DNA of 64,000 nt from DASZUK01 sp963844575 (GCA_963844575.1 CAWJOU010000005.1:124001-188000); one strand, 5' to 3'. Positions 1-12,269 are shown, numbered from the stretch's first letter. Notes: generated from the sequence alone by a model not told the origin. Numbers and translations: made by a program.

Positions 1-198
1 CAACGAATCGCCGCTGACATCTTTCGGGACGGCCGATGGGCCGGCATCAAGTCCTGGTCATATCACCGTCCGCAGTGGCAGGTGGTGACGCTGTGGAAGG
101 CGCCGAACCTGGGTGTCGTGTCCGTAGAGGACATCGCCGGGCATCCCGCGCTGGCCGAGGCCGCCGACGCCCTAGGGCGAGCGTTGGGCGGTTGGTAG
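1..198 (+). CDS. 3' end of a possible RES-domain protein
   Basis: The window opens inside a reading frame that runs from base 1 to a TAG at 196-198, giving 65 residues with no start in view. The fragment contains WAGIKSWSYHRPQWQVVTLW followed by a segment ending HPALAEAADALGRALGGW. The aromatic/Arg-rich GIKSWS...W.VVTLW pattern resembles the C-terminal end of RES-domain proteins, which include NAD-degrading toxins of RES-Xre systems. This is a family resemblance only: the catalytic N-terminal part is outside the window and no antitoxin gene is visible. It could be another enzyme with a similar end. Confidence 0.4.
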   Translation, partial: QRIAADIFRDGRWAGIKSWSYHRPQWQVVTLWKAPNLGVVSVEDIAGHPALAEAADALGRALGGW

Positions 199-285
199 TC
201 CCAACCTGGCCCACTTTTGAAGGAGCCATGGACGCGGCGGCATCTATGCCGAGACCCGCTCCATTCGTCAATGAAAGGCGGAACG

Positions 286-444
286 ATGATCGGTGTCTAC
301 ATGCAGAGCTCTTCGATGACGGTCGAGGAGAGCCAAGAGGCCTTCGAGGCCCTCGAGTCGAAACTGATGCCGATCGCCCAGGAGCTCGGTGTCGAGATCT
401 CCCCGCCACAGTTCGTCGAGATGATCGCCTACGAGGTCGCATAG
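286..444 (+). CDS. small hypothetical protein, 52 aa
   Basis: ATG at 286 follows an AAAGGCGG Shine-Dalgarno-like stretch. An in-frame TTG at 217 is a less likely start. The product is acidic and helical-looking (MTVEESQEAFEALESKLMPI, then SPPQFVEMIAYEVA), with no membrane segment. I do not recognise the family. It follows the RES-like fragment on the same strand with an 87-base gap, so it may be an independent gene. Coding status rests on the RBS, composition and absence of a better frame. Confidence 0.4.
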   Translation: MIGVYMQSSSMTVEESQEAFEALESKLMPIAQELGVEISPPQFVEMIAYEVA

Positions 445-543
445 CCGGCAGAGACTCCGCGCCAGCGAGGGGCACCGGGCCGGTGGTATCCACCAGGCCG
501 GTACTGACGATCTCACCCGGGACGACGGCCGGCGCGCCGCCGC

Positions 544-1494
544 TCAGCCGCCCGCAGCCTCGGTCACCGCGGCCAGGACATCCGGGGTGAGCGACACGCC
601 GGCCGTCGCCGCATTGGTCGCCACCTGCTCGGGCTTCGTCGCACCGACGAGGACCGACGCCACCCCCTCCTGGTAGAGCAGCCAACCGAGCGCCAGCTCG
701 ACCAGCGAGTGTCCAGTGTCGTCGGCGACGGCCTGCAGCCGGCCCACCGTCTCGAATACCTCGTCGGTCGCCATCCCGGCGAAGAACGAGGCCGTCGCCA
801 GACGGAGCCCTCGGGAAACGGCTCCCCCTTCGCGTACTTGCCGGTCAACAGTCCGGACGCCAGCGGAAAGTACGGGACCCATCCCGACCTCGTACGCCCG
901 ACACGCCGGGACGACCTCCGCCTCGATCGCCCGGTTGACCAGGCTCCATTCGTTCTGGCAGGCGACGAAACGCTGCCGGCCCCGCTCGGCCGCGACGTGC
1001 TGAGCCCGGGCCAGCGTCCACCCTTTGACGTTCGAGCATCCGGCGTAGCGGACCTTGCCCGCCCGAATGAGGTCGTCCAGCGTGTCGACCGTCTCTTTGA
1101 CCGGCGTCGCCGGGTCCAGGTTGTGCTGGTAGTAAAGATCGATGTAGTCGGTACCGAGCCGGCGCAGGCTGGCCTCGCACGGCCTCGACGACGTACTCCG
1201 GGGACGCCCCCGCCCGTAGGGACCCGGGCGCAGCCGAGTGGAGAACTTCGTGGCGATCACGACGTCGTCGCGATGGCCGGCCAGCGCGGCCCCCAGGTAC
1301 TCCTCCGAGTGGCTGTTGCCGTAGCTGTCGGCCGTGTCGAACAACGTGATGCCCGCGTCGAGGGCAGCCTGCACCACCGCCGCCGAGTCCGCCTGATCGA
1401 GGAGCATCCCGAAGTTGTTGCACCCGAGGCCGATCGTCGAGACCGGCAACCCCGACCGGCCCATCGTCCGGTACTCCATGTCCTCGCGGTTCAT
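544..1494 (-). CDS. aldo/keto reductase, with a short internally shifted stretch
   Basis: NADPH-dependent aldo/keto reductase of the YghZ/Kv-beta-like class, about 316 residues. Visible family motifs are MGRSGLPVSTIGLGCNNFG at the N terminus, the FDTADSYGNSHSEEYLG catalytic Asp/Tyr region, DVVIATKF with the catalytic Lys, and LRRLGTDYIDLYYQHNLDP. ATG at 1494 follows a GAGGAG Shine-Dalgarno and is preferred over reading through from the upstream SnoaL-like frame. Between about 1165 and 1215 the in-frame protein reads RPRSTSSRPC, while the adjacent frame reads the expected GASPEYVVEAVR; two compensating one-base shifts therefore corrupt about 15 residues. The substrate cannot be told. Confidence 0.75.
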   Translation of the reverse strand: MNREDMEYRTMGRSGLPVSTIGLGCNNFGMLLDQADSAAVVQAALDAGITLFDTADSYGNSHSEEYLGAALAGHRDDVVIATKFSTRLRPGPYGRGRPRSTSSRPCEASLRRLGTDYIDLYYQHNLDPATPVKETVDTLDDLIRAGKVRYAGCSNVKGWTLARAQHVAAERGRQRFVACQNEWSLVNRAIEAEVVPACRAYEVGMGPVLSAGVRTVDRQVREGGAVSRGLRLATASFFAGMATDEVFETVGRLQAVADDTGHSLVELALGWLLYQEGVASVLVGATKPEQVATNAATAGVSLTPDVLAAVTEAAGG

Positions 1495-1543
1495 CGGCGC
1501 GTTCTCCTCCTGCTCTGCTCGGCTCTCCCTCTGTGTCGTCTGC

Positions 1544-2117
1544 CTACCAAGCAAGCGTACGGTAGACCGGGTCGTCCCGGTCGCGGCTCGTGGGTCGGGG
1601 CGCCGACCCCCTTCCTTCGGCCGTACCGTCTCGGCCGGGATCGACCGCGTCCACTCCCGCACCGCCCACCGCTCCGCGACCCGCCACACCCCGTCACGCC
1701 GCTCGAACCGGTCGACGTAGCGGAACCCGGAGACGAAGTTGCGGGTCGGGTCGTCGACCGGGTCGCCCCAGTGATGGGCATTGCCGTACGTCTCCGCCCG
1801 CGCCCGGTCGCCGTCCACCTCGACGAGGCAGTTCCCGACGAAGTGCATCGTGCCGGCGAACCGGCGCAGGACGACGTCGAGCCACGCGACGTAGTCGTCC
1901 GGATTGCCGTCGAACCCGGTGTGGTGGTCGACCGCGTCGTCGTGGTAGCACGCCCGCACCGCCGGTAGGTCGAGACGGTCGACGCCGCGGCAGTACCGGA
2001 GGACGACCTCCGCCACCGCCTGCTTGTCGAGCAGGCACCTGCAACGCGGTCGTCGCCGGAAGCCGCGTCGCCAGAAGCTGCCTCACCAGATGCCGCCCCA
2101 CCAGGAGTGCCCGCCAT
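1544..2117 (-). pseudogene. SnoaL-like (NTF2 fold) protein, frameshifted
   Basis: The core reads AEVVLRYCRGVDRLDLPAVR and ends in a VDRFERRDGVWRVAERW segment, which is the SnoaL-like polyketide-cyclase/dehydratase-type fold common in actinobacteria. The best start, ATG at 2117, leads in another frame through MAGTPGGAASGEAASG and must shift near 2035 to reach LLDKQAVAEVV. At the 3' end a G5 run near 1600 separates the core frame from one reaching a TAG at 1544-1546. As sequenced, the core frame instead runs into the aldo/keto reductase, giving a false fusion. The gene is either indel-damaged or mis-sequenced; function beyond the fold is unknown. Confidence 0.55.
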
Positions 2118-2211
2118 GCCCTCAGTATGGTCGGCACGTCCGGTCGGGGGGACGGTCGCTCGTGAGGCGCGTGCCCAGGATCTCGACGCACAGATACTCC
2201 CTCGATAAATG

Positions 2212-2217
2212 TACAAT
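2212..2217 (+). promoter_or_regulatory. -10-like hexamer of the antitoxin gene, probably leaderless
   Basis: TACAAT lies in a local A+T-rich stretch and ends 6 bases before the ATG at 2224. With normal spacing transcription would begin at or next to the start codon, as is common for leaderless actinobacterial mRNAs. No clear Shine-Dalgarno is present. This is a prediction from the sequence only. Confidence 0.35.
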
Positions 2218-2223
2218 CGGGGC

Positions 2224-2487
2224 ATGAACGTGGCCGTGAGCCTTCTCGGAGCGCACCTCCGCGAATGGGTCGACCGGGCCCAGGCCGGCGAGGAGATCCT
2301 GGTAACCGATCGCGGCATCCCGGTCGCCCGTCTGGTCGGCGTGGACACCACGCCCGATCTCGAGCGGCTGATCGCCGAGGGCGTCATCGGCCGGGCCGAC
2401 CGGGGCCAGCGACCGAGAGCCACCGGTCATCGCCGGGTCCCGGCCAAGGGTTCGGTGGCCGACCTCGTCGGCGACCAGCGCCGCTGA
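2224..2487 (+). CDS. Phd/YefM-type antitoxin
   Basis: 87-residue protein starting MNVAVSLLGAHLREWVDRAQ, followed by GEEILVTDRGIPVARLVG. This is the classic Phd/YefM DNA-binding fold (V..hr..l..ll..v..GE.v.ITr.G.PvA.l). The C-terminal part, with a run of basic residues and KGSVADLVGDQRR, would bind the toxin. It is directly followed by a PIN-domain gene, so the two form a type II toxin-antitoxin module in which the antitoxin neutralises the RNase and normally represses the pair. Confidence 0.8.
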   Translation: MNVAVSLLGAHLREWVDRAQAGEEILVTDRGIPVARLVGVDTTPDLERLIAEGVIGRADRGQRPRATGHRRVPAKGSVADLVGDQRR

Positions 2488-2491
2488 CCCA

Positions 2492-2911
2492 CTGGCGGTC
2501 GTCTACTTCGACTCCAGCGTGGTGAAGCTCGTCGTCGACGAAGACGGCAGCGAGCTGGCCGCCGCCCTGTGGGACGGCTGCGACGCCGCGGTGTCCAGTC
2601 GCCTCGCCTATCCGGAGGTCCGGGCGGCGCTGGCCGCGGCCGCTCGCGACCACCGGATCGACGCCCGAGCGCTTCGCGCCGCCCAGGAGGACTGGGAAAG
2701 CTTTTGGGCGGCAACCCAACCGGTCGAGCTCACGCCGGCGGTCGAACGCCAGGCCGGCCACGTCGCGACGACGTACGCGGTCGGCGGGGCCGACGCCGTC
2801 CACTTGGCCAGTGCCCTCGCCATCCTTCCGACCGACCTGATCGTGGCCGTCTGGAATCGACGGCTCCGCGACGGCGTACGTGCCGCCGGCCTTCACGTGG
2901 CTCCGGCCTGA
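2492..2911 (+). CDS. VapC-like PIN-domain RNase toxin
   Basis: PIN-domain ribonuclease partner of the preceding antitoxin. The acidic residues are in YFDSS (first Asp), LAYPEVRAAL (Glu) and GADAVHLASA (Asp). The fourth position, usually Asp in the V.WD.RL motif, is Asn here (VAVWNRRL). The start is a problem: GTG at 2519 would cut off the essential first Asp, and the only codon upstream with initiation potential is CTG at 2492, just after the antitoxin stop at 2487. I use 2492, but a small indel that removed the true start is possible. Toxin activity is inferred from the family. Confidence 0.7.
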   Translation: MAVVYFDSSVVKLVVDEDGSELAAALWDGCDAAVSSRLAYPEVRAALAAAARDHRIDARALRAAQEDWESFWAATQPVELTPAVERQAGHVATTYAVGGADAVHLASALAILPTDLIVAVWNRRLRDGVRAAGLHVAPA

Positions 2912-2970
2912 CTACCGCCGGACGGTCTCGGTCGTGAGCTGGGTGACCGCGGCTGGGAGTCCGCCGCCTC

Positions 2971-2984
2971 ACCAAGCGCTTGCT
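2971..2984. promoter_or_regulatory. KstR2-type operator before the LLM oxidoreductase
   Basis: ACCAAGCGCTTGCT matches the published mycobacterial KstR2 consensus AnCAAGnnCTTGnT at every fixed position. It sits 35 bases before the ATG at 3020, and a TAGCCT -10-like hexamer lies at about 3004. A near-identical site stands between the fadE30-like and ipdC-like genes at 12270-12283. No kstR2 gene is in the window, so the regulator is inferred. Confidence 0.6.
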
Positions 2985-3019
2985 CGATTCGGGCCACGGA
3001 CCGTAGCCTCGACCCCACC

Positions 3020-3897
3020 ATGCTGATCGGCGCCAACCTCATCCTGAACGACACGACGCTGCCGATGCGGGAGGTCGCCCCGCTCGTCGAGGAGTACGGC
3101 CTCGACGCCCTCTTCCTCGGCGAGCACACGCACACCCCGGTGGCAACCGTCCACCCGCAGTACCCCGGTGGGACTGCCGGAGTTCTACAAGCGCTTCCTC
3201 GACCCCTTCGTCCAACTGGCGGTGGCCGCCGACCGTGACCGACCGGGTCCGGATCGGCACCGGCGTCCTGCTCGTCGCCGAGCGCAATCCGCTGGAGCTG
3301 GCCAAGGCGATCGCCAGCCTCGACGTCGTCTCCGACGGTCGGGTCGAGGTGGGCGTCGGCCTCGGCTGGAACGCGCTGGAGATGGTCAACAACGGCATCG
3401 ACCCGAAGCGCCGGCGGGCCATCTTCCGGGAGAAGCTGGCCGTCCTGCGCCGGTTGTGGACCGAGGACGTCGTCGGCGTCGACGGCGAGTTCGTCCGCTT
3501 CACCGACAGCTGGGTGTACCCCAAGCCGCTCCAGAAGCCCCACCCGCCCGTCCTGATCGGCGCCGCCGGGACCCCGGCGACGTTCGACGACGTCGTCAAC
3601 CTCGGCGACGGGTGGTACCCGCTCGGCTCCCCCGACCTGCCCGAGAAGGTGGCGGCGCTGACCGAGCGGGCCGGCGGTGCCCTGCCGCCGGTGACCGTCG
3701 TCGAGATGGAGGGCCAACTGCTCGGCAAGACGTGGTACATCGACGACGACAACGTGCTGGCCAAGCTGACCAAACGGGCTCATCGCTACGCCGACCTCGG
3801 CGTCTACCGGATGTCCGTCGGCCTGCCGCTCGACGACACCGACCGCCTCCGCGCTGCCCTCGAGCGGCTGGCGGCCATCGGCGACGCCGTCGCCTGA
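3020..3897 (+). pseudogene. F420-type luciferase-like oxidoreductase, two frameshifts
   Basis: LLM-class oxidoreductase resembling TIGR03619-type F420-dependent enzymes. The coding signal moves through all three frames: MLIGANLILNDTTLPMREVA to HPQYPGG from 3020, then LPEFYKRFLDPFVQLAVAA after a shift near 3175, then VTDRVRIGTGVLLVAERNP after a second shift near 3233 to the stop at 3897. Joined, the product is about 290 residues, normal for the family, with the conserved GVGLGWN and KPHPPVLIGA segments. Each break is a single base, so sequencing error is as likely as decay. A downstream fragment from GTG 3235 would lack the N-terminal third of the barrel. Confidence 0.7.
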
Positions 3898-4700
3898 CGC
3901 CGTCGTCTCCCGGCGTCATCTGACGACGCCTTATCCTGAGCGGCATGCTGCACCGCCGAGCGGCCGACGAGCAACGGGTCGCCGACGAGCACCGAGTGGC
4001 CGATGGCTAGGTTCGTCGAGCTCGCGCCTCGGCGCGGCGGCGGGCACCTGTCACTCGCTCAGGTAGACCAGGCCGTCGCCATCTTGCGGCGCGATGGGCT
4101 GGCCGTACTGCCGACCGAGACCGGGTACATGCTCGCCGCCCGGGTGCGGTCGGACGTCGCGACGGCCAAGGTGCGAGCGACGAAGGGCCGGACAGCCGAC
4201 AAGGCCATGCACGTCGCCTGCTCGACCCCCGCCATGATCGCCTCCGTGGCCGAACCCAGTACCTGGGCCTGGCGAGCCATGGCGTGCTGGCTGCCCGGGC
4301 CGGTCTCCGTGGTCGTCCCCGCGGCCGGCGGGCTGAGCCCGGACGTGGTGCTGAACGGGACCGTCGGCATCCGGATGCCGGACGCCGCGGCGACGCTCCA
4401 GATCGTCGCCGCGCTCGGCGAGCCGGTCACCGCCACCAGCCTGAACCGCTCGGGTGCCGGCCACCACGGCCTCGGCGAACCGCTCGCACTGTCCGAGCTT
4501 GGCGTGGCCCGACGAGCCGGTCGCCGTCGTGCGGGACGACCTCGTCCGCGTCTACGACCAGCCGTCGACGCTCGTCCGGATCTTGGACCAAGCGGTGGAG
4601 GAGCTCCGCCCCGGCCCGGTGCCGGTGAGCGCCATCAGCGAGTCGGTTTCCCGTCCCTCGTACCGGGAGAAGCGACCGGACCTGATCACGAGGCCGGCGG

Positions 4701-7054
<2,354 letters not shown>

Positions 7055-7058
<4 letters not shown>

Positions 7059-7426
7059 TTGTCCTGCATCAGCCCGAGGACGTTGCCGTCGGGGTCCGTG
7101 ACGGTGGCCACCAGGCGGCCGCCGCCGACGTCACGGGGCGACTCCTTCACGGTGGCACCGGCCGCGGTCACCTCGGCCAGCTTCGCCTCGATGTCCGACA
7201 CGTGCCAGTAGGCCACCGGCGACGTCATGGCCTGCGGTCCACCGCTCGGCACCAGCCCGATGTGCTGTCCGGCCGCCTCGAAACCGACGTAGTAGGACTC
7301 GTCCGCGGACGGTGCGACGCCGAGGAGAGCGGCATACACCGGCTTAGCCGCCGCCAGGTCGGACACCGGGTGCAGCACGGTCTTGATGCCCTCGGTCGTG
7401 GTTCCCTCGGTGGAAGAGTCGGTCAT
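7055..7426 (-). CDS. VOC-family (glyoxalase fold) protein
   Basis: 123 residues. The beta-alpha-beta-beta-beta fold is indicated by TVLHPVSDLAAAKPVYAALL at the start and GGRLVATVTDPDGNVLGLMQ at the end. The family covers glyoxalases, extradiol dioxygenases and antibiotic-binding proteins such as bleomycin-resistance protein; a binding-type resistance role cannot be told from sequence. Start ATG at 7426. It lies immediately downstream of an ECF41-type promoter signature and is the first gene of a two-gene operon with the UvrA-like protein. Confidence 0.8.
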
Positions 7427-7480
7427 CGTCGCTCCTAGAGTCCTGGGTCACGTCGACCCGGTCTGTCTCGTCAAGGGTAT

Positions 7481-7507
7481 GACGATCGAGAACCAGCGGA
7501 TGTGACA
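7481..7507 (-). promoter_or_regulatory. ECF41-type sigma promoter for the VOC-UvrA operon
   Basis: On the minus strand the sequence is TGTCACA, then exactly 16 bases, then CGTC, identical to the published ECF41 target consensus (TGTCACA-N16-CGTC). The -10 element ends about 55 bases before the VOC ATG at 7426. The -35 element overlaps the 5' end of the divergent sigma gene, which supports a sigma start at 7529 rather than 7502. Confidence 0.75.
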
Positions 7508-7528
7508 GAGAGCCGGAGGGATGTGACC

Positions 7529-8422
7529 GTGAGCGACCATGACCTGCTCGCCCAGCGCTTCGAGACCCACCGAGAGCACCTCCGGGCCGTCGCGCTCCGC
7601 ATGCTCGGGTCGAGCCACGAAGCCGACGATGCCGTCCAGGAGGCGTGGCTGCGGCTCAGCCGAGCCGATGCCGACGCCGTCGACAACCTCGGTGGCTGGC
7701 TGACCACCGTCGTCGCCCGCGTCTGCCTGGACATGCTGCGCTCTCGGGCGACCAAACGGGAGGTCCCGCCCGACGAAGAGGCCGCCGAACCGACCGCTTC
7801 GAGCTCCCCCGAGGACGAGGCGCTGCTCGCCGACTCGGTCGGCCTCGCGCTCCTGGTCGTCCTCGACACCCTGCCGCCGGCCGAGCGGCTGGCGTTCGTG
7901 CTGCACGACATGTTCGCCGTCCCGTTCGACGAGATCGCCCCGATCGTCGGCCGGACGCCGGTCGCCACCCGGCAGCTCGCCAGCCGGGCTCGGCGGAGGG
8001 TGCAATCGGACCCGGCTGTCCCCGACGCGTCCGCCACGATCCAACGCCAGGTCGTCGCCGCGTTCCTCGCCGCGTCCCGCGACGGTGACTTCGAGGGACT
8101 GCTGCGGCTGCTCGACCCCGGCGTCGTCCTCCGGGCCGACGCCGTCGCCATCGACATGGCCGCCAGCCGAGCGAGCGCCGGCGCACCGGCGCTGAGCGAG
8201 GAGGTGCGCGGGGCCGACGCCGTCGCCCGCGTCTTCGCCGGCCGGGCCCGCGTCGCCAAGCTCACCCTGGTCGACGGCCTCGCCGGCGCGGCGTGGTCGG
8301 CCGGTGGCCAGGCGCGGTCGGTCTTCGCCTTCGTGGTGCGCGGCGGCCGCGTCGTCAGCATCGAACTGCTCATGGACCCCGAAACCCTCGGCGTCCTCGA
8401 CCTCGAGCCGGTGCCGGAGTGA
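7529..8422 (+). CDS. ECF41-type RNA polymerase sigma factor (SigJ-like)
   Basis: About 297 residues. The sigma core reads LAQRFETHREHLRAVALRML (region 2.1), then DDAVQEAWLRLSRAD and NLGGWLTTVVARVCLDMLR; region 4 carries LAFVLHDMFAVPFDEIAPIV. A C-terminal SnoaL-like extension of about 110 residues marks the ECF41 group. The conserved DGGGK motif of that extension appears degenerate (ADAVAID), and the NPDKL-like motif reads MDPETL. GTG 7529 has GGAGGG 8 bases upstream. ECF41 factors lack a separate anti-sigma; the extension itself controls activity. The exact ECF41 promoter to the left suggests the VOC-UvrA operon as target. Confidence 0.85.
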   Translation: MSDHDLLAQRFETHREHLRAVALRMLGSSHEADDAVQEAWLRLSRADADAVDNLGGWLTTVVARVCLDMLRSRATKREVPPDEEAAEPTASSSPEDEALLADSVGLALLVVLDTLPPAERLAFVLHDMFAVPFDEIAPIVGRTPVATRQLASRARRRVQSDPAVPDASATIQRQVVAAFLAASRDGDFEGLLRLLDPGVVLRADAVAIDMAASRASAGAPALSEEVRGADAVARVFAGRARVAKLTLVDGLAGAAWSAGGQARSVFAFVVRGGRVVSIELLMDPETLGVLDLEPVPE

Positions 8423-8493
8423 GATCGCTCTTCCACCGGTCGGACGAACCGGGTATAATCACCATTGCCCAAGGCAGTAGCTGCGGGAAGCGG

Positions 8494-8539
8494 GCCCGAG
8501 ACCCGTCCGGACGGACGAGGCGCTCGGGCTTTGCGCTTT
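8494..8539 (+). terminator. candidate terminator hairpin after the sigma gene
   Basis: GCCCGAG (8494-8500) pairs with CTCGGGC (8523-8529) and is followed by TTTGCGCTTT; a smaller CGTCCGGACG hairpin nests in the loop. It lies 72 bases after the sigma stop. The T-tract is interrupted, so efficiency is uncertain. Confidence 0.35.
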
Positions 8540-8545
8540 CCCGGG

Positions 8546-8843
8546 CTACACACGCCGGGCGGCCACGAGGATCGGACCGATGCGCCGACGCCATTCGCCA
8601 GAGCGAGCCCAGCACCAGGCGACGACATCGGGCAGCGTCAACAACGGATCCTCGAACGCACGCTGGTGCCGGTATTCGACCGTCTCTCTGACCCCCGATT
8701 GACGGACGAGCTGATACAGCTCATGCCGGTCGCTTCGGACCAGGGAGTCGTCCTGCTCGATCACGAGCCGGGTAGGTCCGGGGAATCACCGCCGCCAGGA
8801 CGTAGCCGGACCGCTTGCTCTCGTCGACGTAGACGTCACAACG
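8546..8843 (-). pseudogene. remnant of a DUF3800-like actinobacterial protein
   Basis: Two pieces of one family are visible on the minus strand in different frames: CDVYVDESKRSGYVLAAVIP (about 8780-8843) and, after a shift near 8770, RLVIEQDDSLV continuing to PLLTLPDVVAWCWARSGEW and a stop at 8546. Full-length relatives start with the same VDES motif and end with the same PD.VAW motif but have roughly 80 more residues between the pieces. An internal deletion plus frameshift indicates a real pseudogene rather than a sequencing slip. Original function unknown; the family resembles RNase H-fold proteins. Confidence 0.5.
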
Positions 8844-8925
8844 GCCCGGCGGCGACACCGACCGCAACGCTATTCTCCGGTAGCGACACTCCCCTGCCGG
8901 ACCTGCCGCGGTCGGCGCCGAGGGC

Positions 8926-10080
<1,155 letters not shown>

Positions 10081-10162
10081 GAGCTCACTCCCTCTTTCTC
10101 GGGCCCCCGCCGCCGGCGGGAGCCCCCTGCACCAACTGATTGCAACACCGGCCGGGGCTTTC

Positions 10163-10960
10163 TCATGCCCGCTGGCTACTCACGCTCACGACCTCGCCCG
10201 TCATGTAGCTCGAGTACTCGCTGGCCAAGAAGACGATCACGTTGGCCACCTCCCACGGCTCCGCCGCCCGGCCGAACGCCTCCCGGCTCGTCAGCTCGTC
10301 GAGGAGCTCGTCCGTCGACACCTTGGCCAGGAACGGGTGCATCGCGATGCTCGGCGAGACCGCGTTCACCCGGACGCCGTGCGGCGCCGCCTCCATCGCC
10401 AGGCAGCGCGTCAGCGCCATCACGCCGGCCTTCGCCGCCGCGTAGTGGCTCTGGCCCGCCTGGGCCCGCCAGCCGAGCACCGACGCGTTGTTGACGATGA
10501 TCCCGCGGCCGCGCTCGTACATGTGGCGGACCGCCGCCCGGTTCGAACGGAACGTTCCCGTGAGCGTGACGTCGAGCACCTTCGCCCACTGCTCGTCCGT
10601 CATCTCCGCCACCTCCGCGGTGCCCCCGAGCCCCGCGTTGCAGACGACGACGTCGATATCGCCGTGCCGCTCCGCCGCCGCGGCGAACAGCGCCTGCACC
10701 TGGCCCTCGTCCGTCACGTCGCACGGGACCGCCAGTGGCGCGGCGCCGGCCAGCTCCGCCAGCTTCTCCGCCGCCTCGCCGAGCCGTCGCTCGTGCGCGT
10801 CGCTGATGACGACCGTCGCGCCCTCCTCGACCGCTCGCTGCGCCGTCGCGAAGCCGATGCCGGTGCCGGCGGCCGCCGTCACGAGGACGACCTTGCCGGC
10901 CAGCAACCCGTGGGCCGTCGGGTACGTCGGGGGCTGGTTGGCGGAGGGGGCGTCGGTCAC
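10163..10960 (-). CDS. ipdF: short-chain dehydrogenase, IpdF-like
   Basis: 265 residues. The Rossmann motif VTAAAGTGIGFATAQ is near residue 35, NNAS carries the catalytic Ser, and SHYAAAKAG carries the Tyr/Lys pair. IpdF in mycobacteria (Rv3559c, about 262 residues) reduces a hydroxy-indane-CoA intermediate in HIP degradation. The AAAGTGIG nucleotide loop and the extended N terminus (APSANQPPTYPTAHGLLAGK) are shared with that branch as far as I recall. It lies 46 bases downstream of the fadE30-like gene and upstream of the thiolase, an order like the mycobacterial cluster. Confidence 0.75.
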   Translation of the reverse strand: MTDAPSANQPPTYPTAHGLLAGKVVLVTAAAGTGIGFATAQRAVEEGATVVISDAHERRLGEAAEKLAELAGAAPLAVPCDVTDEGQVQALFAAAAERHGDIDVVVCNAGLGGTAEVAEMTDEQWAKVLDVTLTGTFRSNRAAVRHMYERGRGIIVNNASVLGWRAQAGQSHYAAAKAGVMALTRCLAMEAAPHGVRVNAVSPSIAMHPFLAKVSTDELLDELTSREAFGRAAEPWEVANVIVFLASEYSSYMTGEVVSVSSQRA

Positions 10961-11006
10961 GACTGTCCTTTCTTCATTGGGCCTTTCGGCCTTTCATGCC
11001 TTCGAG

Positions 11007-12239
11007 TCATGGAGCCTTCGGGAGCCCGAGCACCCGCTCGGCGATGATGTTGCGCTGGACCTGGTTCGTCCCGCCGTAGATCGTGTCGGAGCGGCTGAAC
11101 TCGAACAGCAGCTGCAGCCGCCGCTCGTCGAGCTCGACGCCGGACGGCCGATCGCCAGATCTGCCGGACGACACAGCTCCGTCCGCCGACGCACCCCGGG
11201 GGCCGAGCATGCCCCGGGAACCGAGCGCGTCGACCGCGACCTCGCCCATGTCCCGGTGGAGCGTCGCCCAGTAGAGCTTGCCGACCATCGCCACCGGGGT
11301 GCCCGGGTCGGTGTCGGCCACGGTGAGCGCCCGGAGGCTGTTCATCCGCATGATCCGCACGCGGATGTCGAGGTCGACCAGGCGGTCCCGGAGAACCGGG
11401 TCGGCCAGTCGACCGGACCGGGCGGCCGCTTCCTTGATCAGCGCCAGCTCGTTGCCGAACCCGAGCTGCTGGCCGAGCGTCGACACCCCGCGCTCGACCG
11501 CCAACGTGCCCATCGCCACCGACCAGCCCTGCCCCGGGCCGCCGACGACGTGGTCGACGGACGTCCGCGCCCCGTCGAAGAAGACCTCGTTGAACTCCGC
11601 GTCCCCCGTCAGCTGGCGGATCGGCCGGACCTCGATCCCCGGCTGGTCCATCGGCACGAGCAGGAAGCTGAGGCCGCGGTGGCGCGGGACCTCCGGGTCC
11701 GTCCGGGCCAGGACGAAGCACCAGTCGGCCAGATGCGCCAGCGACGTCCACACCTTCTGGCCGGTCAGCACCCACTCGTCGCCCTCGCGCACCGCCCGCG
11801 TCGAGAGCCCCGCCAGATCGGACCCCGCGTCCGGCTCGCTGAACCCCTGGCACCACAGCTCCTCGCCCCGCAGGATCGGCGGCAGGAACCGCTGCTGCTG
11901 GGCCTCGCTCCCGAACGCCAGCAGCGTCGGGCCGACGAGCTGCTCGCTCATGTGGCTGAGCCGGCCCGGTCCGCCCGCCCGGGCGTACTCCTCTGCGAAG
12001 ACGACCTGGTGCCACAGGTCGAGGCCCCGACCGCCGACGTCCTTCGGCCAACCGATACCGATCCAGCCGGCCGCCCCGAGCGCCCGCTCCCACGCTCGCC
12101 GCTCGTCGACCATCCCGTGCTCGTCGCCCGGTCCGCCGCGACCGCGCACCGCGGCGAACTCGCCGCCCAGTGCCTTCTCCAACCACGCCCGAACCTCGGC
12201 CGCGAAGGCCCGCTGCTCCTCGGTAAAGTGCAGGTCCAT
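11007..12239 (-). CDS. fadE30: acyl-CoA dehydrogenase, FadE30-like
   Basis: 410 residues. MDLHFTEEQRAFAAEVRAWL is the helical N-terminal domain, CQGFSEPDAGSDLAGLSTRA is the FAD/substrate-binding signature, WVLTGQKVWTSLAH is the beta domain, and YGGTNQVQRNIIAERVLGLP is the C-terminal signature. Mycobacterial FadE30 acts on HIP-CoA to introduce a double bond. ATG at 12239 lies 31 bases from a perfect KstR2-type palindrome shared with the divergent ipdC-like gene. It is the first gene of a minus-strand operon with ipdF and fadA6. Confidence 0.8.
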   Translation of the reverse strand: MDLHFTEEQRAFAAEVRAWLEKALGGEFAAVRGRGGPGDEHGMVDERRAWERALGAAGWIGIGWPKDVGGRGLDLWHQVVFAEEYARAGGPGRLSHMSEQLVGPTLLAFGSEAQQQRFLPPILRGEELWCQGFSEPDAGSDLAGLSTRAVREGDEWVLTGQKVWTSLAHLADWCFVLARTDPEVPRHRGLSFLLVPMDQPGIEVRPIRQLTGDAEFNEVFFDGARTSVDHVVGGPGQGWSVAMGTLAVERGVSTLGQQLGFGNELALIKEAAARSGRLADPVLRDRLVDLDIRVRIMRMNSLRALTVADTDPGTPVAMVGKLYWATLHRDMGEVAVDALGSRGMLGPRGASADGAVSSGRSGDRPSGVELDERRLQLLFEFSRSDTIYGGTNQVQRNIIAERVLGLPKAP

Positions 12240-12269
12240 CGGACGGTGACCCTAGCCGCTCTCAACTCC

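Noticed and set aside
1546..1559. ACCAAGCAAGCGTA as a KstR2 site
   Set aside because: Direct rather than inverted CAAG repeats; it does not fit the consensus.
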